The notes under the pieces are model-generated. The model saw only the letters and a program-made list of their open reading frames with translations. It made no database searches and was not told where the DNA came from. Shown piece after piece: positions 1-9,586 of a DNA stretch of 64,000 nucleotides. Made by a program: the position numbers and the translations under genes. The stretch covers positions 62,001 to 126,000 of the forward strand of contig JAACJM010000103.1 of NCBI GenBank assembly GCA_013368315.1. Reading direction: 5' to 3'. This DNA is from Tetrapyrgos nigripes. Its lineage: Eukaryota > Basidiomycota > Agaricomycetes > Agaricales > Campanellaceae. How positions within the stretch are numbered: the first letter of the stretch is position 1; each line of letters opens with the position of its first letter.

Positions 1-16
1 TTTTCTTTTCCCGCAG

Positions 17-584
17 CGTCAACAAGAAGAGGAAAGACGCATAAGAGAAGAAAAGCTGACAGAGGAGAGGCGGCTTGCTAGAGAGCAAGCTATCGAGTGG
101 ACACGTGAGGTCAGGATGGATAGTGATGATGAGAAGGAGAAGAAGCCCAAAAAGTCGAGGAAACCAAAGGGTGAAGTGGCAGCTGGTGGTAGTGGTGACG
201 AAGGTACTGGTGAACAGCCAAAGAGGAAACGAAGAAAGATCAAAAAGGCTGCTGGTGCTAGTGAAGGTGAAGGTGATGGAGAGGAACAAGCCGTCTTCTC
301 AGATGAGGAAGAGGTGGAAAAGCCCGCGAGGAAGGTGGGGTTGTTTCTTTGCAGGTTCGATGATATGATTTGATGCAGACACTGACAATAACCCCCATTA
401 TAGCGTCCGAAGAAGCGGGCTGTTCAAGATGAAGACGATGAGGGTGCCGAGACTACCGGTACACAACGCAAGAAACAGTTGTACGTTGTCCTTCATATGT
501 TCCGCGTCTGCCTGAACTGACTGGTTTGTCTACAGCAAGAGTAAGGAAATGCTCTCGGATACGGATGACGAGATGGATGGATAG
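17..584 (+). CDS. CTR9: CTR9, Paf1 complex TPR subunit, 3' end (partial)
   Basis: C-terminal tail of a gene entering from the left. A pyrimidine-rich acceptor ends at base 16. Three exons are read: 17-334, 404-480 and 536-584 (stop TAG), with introns 335-403 and 481-535 (donors GTGGGG and GTACGT). The peptide starts with a charged helix (RQQEEERRIREEKL, then EQAIEWTREV) and continues into an acidic/basic disordered tail ending SKEMLSDTDDEMDG. This is the layout of the CTR9 C-terminus, where the TPR array is followed by an E/R-rich coiled coil and a tail. CTR9 is the scaffold of the nuclear Paf1 complex, which couples RNA polymerase II elongation to histone modification. The TPR repeats lie outside the window, so the call rests on the tail alone. 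Confidence 0.72.
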
Positions 585-993
585 TCTTTTGGAGGTCTCA
601 TTAGTCGTTCCCTTGTTTTTGTTGCTCTGGTTGATCTCTACTTTATGTACTAGTGTATTTGCTTTCGAGACGTGTATCAGTGCATTTAATATAATGGCTA
701 ATTCAGCTTCTCTTCACAGTTCCCTGGTAGTACCAGGGAGGCTTGGTAGTATATCGTAGTTTAAATCACTCCTTCCAATTTTGCTTTCTATTTTATTTAC
801 CTTGATCGTCCAAGAGAGGTCAGAGGACCCTTTTTCAAAGAGTCCTCCCTCTTACTGGTCGCAGGGCTACCCGTTTTGTACGCACACGCCTGTCGAAAGT
901 AAGTACTGTAAGTCAGGGACAAGAAATAATCTTCTACATACATAATCTACACAAAATCTACAACGTACAGTTTTGTCTCAAATAAGTGTATAA
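585..993. other. Convergent 3' intergenic region
   Basis: Lies between the stop codons of the CTR9 gene (+) and the HAD phosphatase gene (-), so it should hold both 3' UTRs. T-rich stretches are present. No ORF, RNA gene or repeat was recognised. Confidence 0.5.
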
Positions 994-1991
994 TTAAGAT
1001 AGTTCGTCATACGGAGGGAGTCCCCATTCCTCCGGTCTAAAGTCCTCTAGAGACTCAAGAGTCTGGTCCGCTTTCTCTTTGCCCGTGTATTCGACGTCAA
1101 GCAGATTGGGATCAGGTACCCATATAACTGGAGTAAATGAGTACAGTGGCTTATAGGACGAGTGGCCGCTTACCGTTCATTCCTGCCCTCTTCCCCGCCT
1201 GCATACCGGGCAACGCATCCTCAAACACCAGTCCCTTCGCTCGTTCATCCAGCTGTTCCTTGGTCAAATATTCCGACCCTTCCTCATCGACACCAACCAA
1301 TTTGCCCACGTTTCTCCCCAGCAACTCTTTTGCCGCAACCAAAAAGACATCCGGGTTGGGTTTACCCCTCATTCCATACTGCGTGTCATCTCCACAAGCA
1401 ACCTTCTCCTCAAACGCCTCAAAAACCTCCCTCTTTTCCGGCTGAGCACCTTCTGCACGAGTTTTCAGTTCATAATTCCTTCGTCTAGATCCTGTAGCGA
1501 TAGCAATTGGTATGCTGTGTTTCTTGAGATGTAAAACGAGCTTTCGTGTCCCAGGAAGAAGAGGTACTGTCGGCCATGCTAGGTCTTGCAGTCTGTTGCG
1601 TTCCTTCAGGTATGTCTCGAGGTCAAGATCGATGTCCGGAAAGAACGACAAGAGATGTAGGGCTGCGGCGCGCTCGGCTGAGTGATTCGATACAGAAGAT
1701 GTTACCGTAGATCTAGGACGCTAACTGGTGTAAACGTACGTTTACCCATACATCCAGCCTTGATATCCCAAGTTTGTTCCTTCCCATAGGGTGCAAGAAT
1801 GCTATCTGATACCCATAAGCCCGAGGTACCCCTGCAGGCGTGCATGGGAGCTTACTAGTAACATCACTATAGATCCTCTCTGAATCAATCATCAGACCTG
1901 TATAAAATAGACCAGTGAGATAGCAGCACAGGAACAATCGAATGGGCTTACCGTCCATATCAAAGAGTACATATTGCACAGGACCTGGCAT
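994..1991 (-). CDS. HAD-superfamily phosphatase (pseudouridine-5'-phosphatase/GS1-like)
   Basis: Five exons: 1991-1952, 1897-1856, 1805-1740, 1677-1174 and 1127-994. They join in frame to 261 residues. HAD motif I is FDMDGLMID, with catalytic DxD residues near 10-12. The cap region follows with TWDIKAGCMGKPERAA. Motif II is IAIATGSRR. The motif III/IV region has GKPNPDVF and GLVFEDALPGMQAGKRAG, with the E-D pair that binds Mg2+. Length and order match the GS1/pseudouridinase-type phosphatases of fungi, soluble enzymes that dephosphorylate small phosphosugars or nucleotides; the substrate cannot be read here. The start is the first ATG; in-frame GTG lies upstream. Exon 3 must end at the GTACGT donor (1739), which restores the conserved GKPER. 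Divergent from the glutaredoxin gene 74 bp away. Confidence 0.82.
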
Positions 1992-2065
1992 AAGTGGCGT
2001 CACTGGTGATGGGAGTAGCTGAAAAAGCTTGGTATACTTGGAAATCGGGTTACCACGAAACCACC
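1992..2065. promoter_or_regulatory. Short divergent promoter region between HAD phosphatase and glutaredoxin genes
   Basis: Only 74 bp separate the two divergent start codons (ATG at 1991 on - and at 2066 on +). Any core promoter must be shared or lie within the other gene's 5' end. No TATA box was seen. The + strand ATG has a good context (ACCACCATGT). Confidence 0.4.
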
Positions 2066-2949
2066 ATGTCTCCCATTCCCTCTACCTCAATCCGTCGACG
2101 CCGTTTTCTACTTTACACCGTCCTCGCTTTGCTCTCCGTCTTTCTGTTCTTCCACACAACGGGAATATCATGGGAACTCCCATCCATACTCAAAGACTCT
2201 AATCTTCCCTCTTTATCACGCGCCAACATCGTTTCTCTCGTCAAATTTAAACAAGACTCTTCACAAGGCTCTCAGAAGTCGAAGTTCGATGCAAAAGTTG
2301 ACGAAATATACGGGTTGATACATCTCGTTACGGGAGAAGACGAAGAGAACCAACATGTATTGGTGAACATGCGGGAGTTTGATCCTACGGAGCCCGTTGG
2401 AATGGACGTGTATGCGCCGGGTGAGGTGGTACACTGGCAGGAGGAGGCTGAGAGACTAGATGAGGTGTATCCTATGGTGGTGTTTAGCAAGGTAAAGTCG
2501 TGCTTTTTTATACAGCCTGGATGTCTTCTGACTGTGTTTCTAGACTTTCTGTCCGTACGTGACAACAACCCAGACACTGCCTCTTCAAAAATGTACTGAC
2601 GTTGCAATTTTGCTTCAGATACTCTAAAAAAGCCAAGAAACTACTTGAGAAGTACGAATTGGTGCCTCAGCCTATGGTAGTTGAGGTCGATTTACGCGGT
2701 ATGCGCCATTCTATCTCCGAGGTTTTACACCGTGGTCATCCTCAGTCTAACAAATCTTTTCTTCTCACAGACGACGCAACCCAGATTAAAGCCCTCCTCA
2801 CCCGTCTCACCTCCCGCTCCACCTTCCCCAACATCATCGTGCTAGGCGAATCCATAGGCGGTTCAGATGACCTAAACCGGTTACACGAAAATGGGTCTCT
2901 GAAAAAACTTTTCGAGAAGGCTGGGTTTGAGGTTGAAGGCGACGTCTAA
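2066..2949 (+). CDS. Membrane-anchored monothiol glutaredoxin (Grx6/Grx7-like)
   Basis: Four exons: 2066-2491, 2544-2554, 2619-2698 and 2771-2949, 231 residues. A basic N-terminus (SIRRRR) precedes one hydrophobic segment (FLLYTVLALLSVFLFF), a signal anchor that puts the rest in the secretory pathway lumen. After a linker comes a glutaredoxin fold: VFSK, active site TFCPYSKKAKKLL, then the TVP-equivalent region VEVDLRDD and the glutathione-binding FPNIIVLGESIGGSDDL. The active site CPYS has a single cysteine, as in yeast Grx6/Grx7, which act in ER/Golgi redox balance and can bind Fe-S. The active-site cysteine codon sits in an 11-nt micro-exon. The start at 2066 has the best Kozak context; another ATG lies in frame at 2009. 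Confidence 0.83.
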
Positions 2950-3434
2950 GACGTTTGAAACGTTGGATGGTGGCTGTAGACCTCCGTCGGAGTCAGGCCA
3001 GAATGCAGGGCATCGCAATCCCTTTCGGTGTACATTAGCTATTTATATCTTATGGTATGGGTATGGGATGGAATTGGGCGGACTCGCGCATGCGAGATAC
3101 AGCGACGAATTTGGATGCGGACTCGACTCGATGATTTCAATTGACATTGAACGCAGCCGTCGTCGTTCTCGTCGTCAGTCAGAGATGCGACTTTGTCAAG
3201 GGTTTCCACGCGCCCGGCGTAGATATATGGGTTTCTAGTCTCTCTTTACTTTCTTTCTTTTATCTTGGTCGCTGAAGATTGTACTACTATAGCTATCATA
3301 CACCGTGAATGGGTAATTGTTACTTTTTTCGGATTTCGAGAGAAGGGAGAATGAGGTCAAAGCTAGTTTCGATGCCAATAGCGCCTACGACTTATGCCTT
3401 TTTCTCCGCCCATAAACGTGCCAAAACCAAAGTC
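2950..3434. other. Intergenic, no gene recognised
   Basis: GC-balanced spacer. One 103-codon open stretch (2927-3238) overlaps the glutaredoxin 3' end in another frame and has no recognisable motif. Nothing else was identified. Confidence 0.4.
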
Positions 3435-3757
3435 TCACTCGTCTATACTTTCAGCATCATGATAGGTAGGAAACCACCGAAAGCTTAACCCGCCGGACGT
3501 TGGTGCGACCACAACTCGCGAAGAGTCTTCTACTGGTTGAAGCTTGAAGTTTTGAACAGGTAGTTTCATCTGCAACTGTAAGGCAGTGCCCTCGATACCA
3601 AGTGTTAACGTGCCACTCTTCAATCCAGCTGCCTGACATCCTGCTTCAAGAAGTAGACGGATTTGAAGTAGGGAACACAGAAGGAGACTATGCCGAGGAG
3701 AACAGTGGCTGCTGGGGTTGCCAAAAAACCGGGAGTTGCAGGACTAAGGAGCCGCAT
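3435..3757 (-). pseudogene. Relic of a SUR7/PalI-like membrane protein gene
   Basis: Starting at ATG 3757, the first frame reads MRLLSPATPGFLATP, then a hydrophobic segment and PYFKSVYFLK. The match continues only after a -1 shift near 3,641-3,650 as GLKSGTLTLGIEGTAL. This parallels the better preserved paralogue at 15,881-16,513 (IVSCVPYFKYVYFLK, GTITFGTLGFCLEL). Family members are four-TM fungal proteins of the SUR7/PalI type, at the plasma membrane (eisosomes, pH sensing). The later transmembrane segments are not found here, so this is a 5' fragment. Its break is at the same residue as in the paralogue, which is odd. Confidence 0.5.
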
Positions 3758-5813
3758 GTTAAAATGAAGGATGAAAAGAAGGGGAAAGGAGAAGTAAGTG
3801 ACGACGATCGGGACCAAGCCTGGAGATTGTGCTCACAAGTAAGGTTCTATAGGTATTGCAATATAATCCCATGGAAACTCAGCGCTGTCCTGCCTATATC
3901 AACAGTCTGCGGCTCAACAGACCCAACAGTTGAATGGACTCGTCTCCGAGTCGCGTCTGGCGCAGAGGAAGTGGCAAATTAGATTCCACACTCCTCAGAG
4001 TGGCCCACATCAAAATTTGGCCAATCGTAGCTGGACGCTCAACGGGCTCATGACAAGCTGATGGACGTTTCTGGAGATGAAGCGGCGAGTTATATTTTAG
4101 ACAACAGAATACAATCTGTGATCTATAAGTATCCAAGACAAGGAGTGACGCAACAAAGAGGCAGATGCACCACAGGTTGATGTTTTGGCAATCAGCTACT
4201 GCTGCTTGGGAAAGTAGGACGCCAAGTCAAACCGGTTGTGCGGTTTTAGAAGACTGAGGCCTAGTACTGAGGCCGAGGGCCCATAATTGTAAACAATTCT
4301 TCAGTTGGATTTGCTTGTACAGTTGCACAGCGAGTAATGAACATTTCCGATGACGCGCTCCAGCTGTCAAAGAGTCCCCATTGAAGTAAAATGTGTTTTT
4401 GAGCTACATCTGGGCTTGAGGTGCCTTTGATGTGTCTTTCGTACAGCAATCGTGCTGGTCGTTTGGAGCCAAGGAGCGCAAGGAGCCAACAAAGGAGCAA
4501 GGAGATGAAATATTCTGTGACGCTAGTTACCGAGATAGGTAGCGGCACACGAGTCATGGGAAGAGTCAACCAAAAAGTGATCAACCAAAAAGTGACAGTT
4601 TGAAGCAACATCGGATTTCAGTGAACTAGAGAATACATGTAGACTCTAGTAGGTATTTATACTAACAGACCATAATCAAATACTTAGATAGAGAGTCAGG
4701 TTGATAGGAAGTAAGAATAGGAACAAAGAATAGGTGAATGAGTGTGGCTGAAAGAGAGTGGGGTGGATAGGAAGAATAAGATATGAAATAACTGTAAGGA
4801 GCGAATGGGAATAGGCCTATTAGGCAACGATAGATAGGAACAATGGATTAACGGAATAATGAGTCAAAAGAGCGAGTGATGGCAGTAAGTAGAAGTAAGT
4901 AGAAAGTTACGATGGGTATAGGGGCTATCTTGGGGCTATCAGCAATGCACAGGTGCCGATGCCGGTGCCGGTGGCAGTGACGTTTCGTTACATATTCCCA
5001 CATCTTTCTGGCTGCTCTGACTCGCGCGTCGAAATCCCATCGAAATCCGACTCTTCATTTACTTTTTGCCCTTCGTTACTATTGTATTCTTTGCGGATTC
5101 GCGACAGGAATCTCCGACGAATTACTGGGACTCTTGATTGCAGCGACGCAATGCAAGGCCAGTACTGGCGCACCTTTCGCTAGCCATTAGAACGCTGTCT
5201 TGAATTGGTCTTAAAAGGAGTTTACTATCGCCGCACTCGTTTTTCCGTTGACTTTTTTCTTGTAGAAGTTCAGCTCGTATATAATTTTGCAATACTATTA
5301 TGGTGCATAAATACACGTTCTTGCGGATACTCTCTGCAAATCTCAGAACTCAGAATGGGTTACTGTAGTAGTTCTTAACAGTTCTGCGTTGGCAGTGGCA
5401 GTGGCTTCACAGACTGTTTGGAAAATGGACAGTGATCACATGTCTATCAGTACACTGTGCACGGCTTCTCGAAGCACAAATCTAGCTAAATATAGCCCAA
5501 CTCAATTGCTCACCATCAACCATCATTCCAAAAGATGCTGTTTCGCGCAATGTGATATCTTGCATGCACATGACTTTGGCACTTTTCTTGCTTTGTGCCT
5601 TTGTACACGTACTTCACGCGACGCAAAAGTAAATACCCTGACTATGACAGACAATTCACCTGAAAATAAGTGAGTAAAGATGCTTTCTCACTGAATCTCA
5701 TTATGATCTAAAGTGATTAAACTTTCAAGTCCGTCCAAGCCACCAGCTATGGAATTTGGGTTTGGTTTTATCAACATTCGCACTGAACATTTTTCTGATT
5801 GAACAATTTTAGC
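3758..5813. other. 2-kb spacer without a supported gene
   Basis: Open stretches at 3,894-4,136 and 4,261-4,611 (-) have no recognisable domain and look like chance ORFs. The part after 4,650 is purine-rich and repetitive in texture. CpG frequency falls sharply after about 5,640, where the low-CpG island containing the NACHT gene begins. No RNA gene or TIR pair was found. Confidence 0.4.
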
Positions 5814-8803
5814 ATGTTTGATCATGCCTCACAATTTACCATCACTCAGAGCACGATCACTGTGATTGGTGGTAATCAGATTAATCAGAGTGAGTCATAC
5901 TAGCTTATAGTTTTAGGTTACTGGCCACAATACAAAATTGACAATAAAACTATTATAGGCTATATGGCTGACAGTCAAAAAGATCTGGAGTGGATTACAG
6001 CACCAAATCCATTTGAGAATTTCAAAATTGCCTACCCAAAGATAATTCAAGGCACAGGCAGCTGGTTGCTTGAGGACAAATTGCTACAAGAATGGAAGAC
6101 CAGCAATAGGCAGTTGCTATGGCTCCAAGGCAAAGGTCAGTTCTCAGAATTATCTTTAGAGTTTTTCTTTCTGAGTTGTCCTCTTGTTAGCTGGTACTGG
6201 CAAAACTTTTTTATGGTAAGTAAATAAGCTGAAAACTGAAAATAAGAATGATATTGAGCATCCTCTTCAGCACCAATGTAATCAACACTTTGAGAAAGGA
6301 CTCTGTGTTCTTTTATTATTTTGAAGTCGTGATAAAGCCAAAGTGAATTATCATGGAATGATCTCTTCCTTGCTGTGCCAAGTAGCAGTAGAGGCATTAA
6401 AAAAAAACCACCAGGACGCTCACAATGAAATTTATCAGCTCTATATTGACAGCAAAGAAGGCAAATTTCTTGTTGCTGAGGATTTAGATTCCACACTTTT
6501 GCATTTGATAATGATGATGGATTCTGTTTACATTGTCATAGATGCAATGGATGAATGTTCTGAGCAATCCAAGGTCTTGAATTTGCTCAGAAAACTAGTT
6601 AATGACTCAAAGAACTGCTCTGTTCTTTTGTCAAGCTGTCCACATGTTAATAAAAGCCATATTTCTCATGTCAAGCCTCTAATAATTTCATTGGACCACT
6701 ACACATCAGGTGGTGCTATGGATTCTGATATCAAAACATTTGTGGATGTGAAATTACAAGAACAGTTTATATGGACTGAAAGTATCAAAGCTAAGATACA
6801 AAAAGCATTGATTGAAGGTGCCAATGGACAGTAAGTATTCTAGATTTTCAGCAGTTTTTTAAGTAATTGACTATGATGTAGAATTCGATGGGTAGATTGC
6901 CAGTTGACAGCACTTACCAAACTCAAGTTGCCAAGAAAAGTCCTTGATTCTTTGCAACAACTTCCCAAAACGTTAGAGGATATATATGCCAATATTCTAA
7001 ACAAAGTAGATGATGATCATAGAGATATTGTGAAGACAATTCTCCAGTGGCTGTTGTTTGCTTATAGGCCTTTGAGCTTAACAGAAGTTCAACACATTCT
7101 GGCTGTTGATGTGTTGAGACAAGATTTTTCTGATGATGATCTACTTATGCACCTTGAAACAGAGTTAAACAGTATCATTGACTCTACCTTGGTTGTCATC
7201 TCACAAACAGATGCTGAAGTTGGCACCCACCAAAACCAGACAGCCACAGTACAGTCAGTACAGTTAGCTCATCCTTCTGTGAGAGACTATCTGCTATCAG
7301 AAACAGCCATCCAAAGTGCTTCAGGATACTTTTAAGATGGATAGTGCTTTAGCTCATGAAATTATTTGTCAGGAGTGCATTATTTATCTTTTATGCTGTG
7401 GAAATGTAGAAATTGATGTCGAGAAATTCGCTCTAGCACATTATGCTGTGAAATATTGGTTCTTGCATTCAAATCAAACCAAAAAAGAATCTTCTGTCAT
7501 ATTAGATCTCAGCTGTAAGCTCTTAAACACTATGCAACCTGCATATCAGAACTGGTTGACTTTATATACACCTGATACACAGAGTAATAAACCAGAATCA
7601 CAGAAGATTGCACCACCTCTTTATTATGCTTGCTATACAGGGCTGAAAAGTGTTGTAGTATATATGCTTGAACATGATGATGTTGATATTTATGGAAAAA
7701 TGAATAATTTAGGGGGAATATATGGAAATGCTTTGCAGGCTGCAAGCTATGAAGGGCACTTAGAAATTGTAAAATTACTCCTTGAAAAAGGAGCTGATGT
7801 CAATACCCTAGGTGGATTCTGTGGGAATGCTTTACAGGCTGCAAGTTATAAGGGCCACTCAGAAATAGTAAAGGTACTCCTTGAAAGGAGAGCTGATGTC
7901 AATGCAAAGGGTGGAAGTTCTGGAAATGCTCTACAGGCTGCAAGTATCAGTGGCCATACAGAGGTGGTAAGAATACTCCTTGAAAATGGAGCTGATATCA
8001 ATGCACAGCAAGAATATTATGGAAATGCTTTACAGGCAGCCAGCCAGTATGGGCATCTAGAGATTGTAATTTCCCTCATTGAAAAAGGAGCTGATGTGAC
8101 TGCAAAGGCTGGTGGATATTATGGAAGTGCTTTAGCAGCTGCCAGCTCTTCTGGGTACTTACAGGTTGTGAAAATACTTCTTGAAAAGGGAGCTGATGTG
8201 AATGTACAGGGTGGATGGTATGGAAATGCTTTACAGGCTGCAAGCTCAAGAGGGCACATGAATATTGTGGAAGTACTCATTGAAAACAGAGCTGATGTGA
8301 ATGCAGAGGGTGGACACTATAAAAGTGCTTTGATAGCTGCCAGCTTTGAAGGCTACACAAAGGTTGTAAGAGCACTTCTTGAAAGGGGAGCTGATGTCAG
8401 TGTGTGTGGTATACTTCTTGGAGATGTTTTACAGGCTGCAAGCAATCAAGGGCATCTAGAGCTTGTAAGAGTACTGCTTGAAAATGGAGCTGATTTAAAT
8501 GCACAAGGTGGACTTTCTGGCAGTGCTTTACAGACAGCCAGCTATCAAGGTCATTTAGAGGTTGTACAAGTGCTCATTGCAAAGGGAGCTGATGTCAATG
8601 CATCTCAACAAAGATATGTAAATCCTCTGCAAGCTGCTAGGTCCAGAGGGCATTCAGACATTGTAGCAGCTCTCCTTGAAGCAGGAGCTAATGATACTAC
8701 ACCATTTCAATCAGTTGGACAGATTGCAGGTCATAAGCCTGATTTTCCTTATAAATTTGCATCTTTGCCTCCAGTCACAGCATTGCAAAGAAATCTCTCT
8801 TAG
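5814..8803 (+). pseudogene. NACHT-ankyrin STAND protein (fungal NLR-like), with two frame breaks
   Basis: Exons read as 5814-5889, 5959-6135, 6191-6215, 6271-6830 and 6882-8803 (about 920 codons). The N-terminus (MFDHASQFTIT, VIGGNQINQ) is the short type found before fungal NACHT domains. Walker A is QGKAGTGKT, assembled across an intron. Walker B is VYIVIDAMDEC. The helical and winged-helix parts follow (LPKTLEDIYANIL, AYRPLSLTEVQHIL). From about 7,690, some 11 ankyrin repeats of 33-34 residues occur (GNALQAAS, GHLEIV, LLLEKGADVN). Such proteins are NTP-driven switches thought to act in fungal non-self recognition and cell death. One base is missing near 6,325-6,335 (between YYF and DKAKVNYHG) and one extra T occurs in TTTT near 7,330. 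The two compensate in length, but stops lie just past each. Either a young pseudogene or assembly indels. Confidence 0.8.
7690..8700 (+). repeat. Ankyrin-repeat array, about 11 units of roughly 100 bp
   Basis: Units of 99-102 bp recur, each with GGAAATGCTTTACAGGCTGC-like and GGAGCTGATGT-like cores. The units diverge mainly at the loop and at helix surface positions. No CpG was seen in this stretch. Confidence 0.85.
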
Positions 8804-9586
8804 CCACACTTCTTGCCAATTCTTAACCAATTTGGGCATCTAAATAAGGCAAAATTTCCAGATTTTAGTATTCACAATGTGTCACATCCAAATCTAGCAT
8901 TTTTCCAGGTCCTAGTTAAAAAATTTGCCACAAGTTACAACCTCTTTCCAAATTAAAGTGGTATAATAATCCATAAAGATCTGAGTATGGAAATGTACTT
9001 ATTGTAGCTTCTATGATTTTTGAACTTTTGAAATTTAAATGGAAATACTGTCATTTGATTTGCCAAAAAAAAAAAAAAATTTTTTTCAAGTTGTAATTGC
9101 CACAGGAATTCTTTCTTAGTTCAAATTAGGTACTTGTTGTAACTTTGTGCTATTGGCCCCCCAACGAAAATTTAAAATATTTATTGAAAGTATATTGCAA
9201 TTGCAAGATAGTGAGTTATCACAATATCACAAGGTAATTATCTGAAGTTCCACTTATCCATGATCAAATACTTCAGATGCATGAGTATGCTTTGCTTCTA
9301 CAGTACAATGAGGTGATTGACAATAGCACTCAGTGAACAGCCAAATCAAACTACTCAAGCTACGAGCGATCCAGAATATCAATACCTACAGGTAACAGAC
9401 TACATCCAATCTCCTGAATAACATTGACAAAGCAACTAAGCAAAGCAATCAACAAATCTACATCATACAAGATACCAAAACCTTCCTCAAGGTTGTCTGA
9501 AACCCAACTCAGAAACTCGAGCTACAGTGACCAGTCTGGCATCTCACACTGCAGGTCCAACACCAATATATAGAACTATAGTTTGT
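8804..9586. other. AT-rich 3' spacer after the NACHT gene
   Basis: Contains an A-run followed by a T-run near 9,066-9,088 and no ORF of note. CpG remains rare until about 9,360 and then returns to the level of neighbouring genes, marking the right edge of the low-CpG island. Confidence 0.45.

Noticed and set aside
4261..4611. 116-codon - strand ORF as a membrane protein
   Set aside because: Hydrophobic start but no conserved motif, no introns where neighbours have many, and an overlapping ORF on the other strand.
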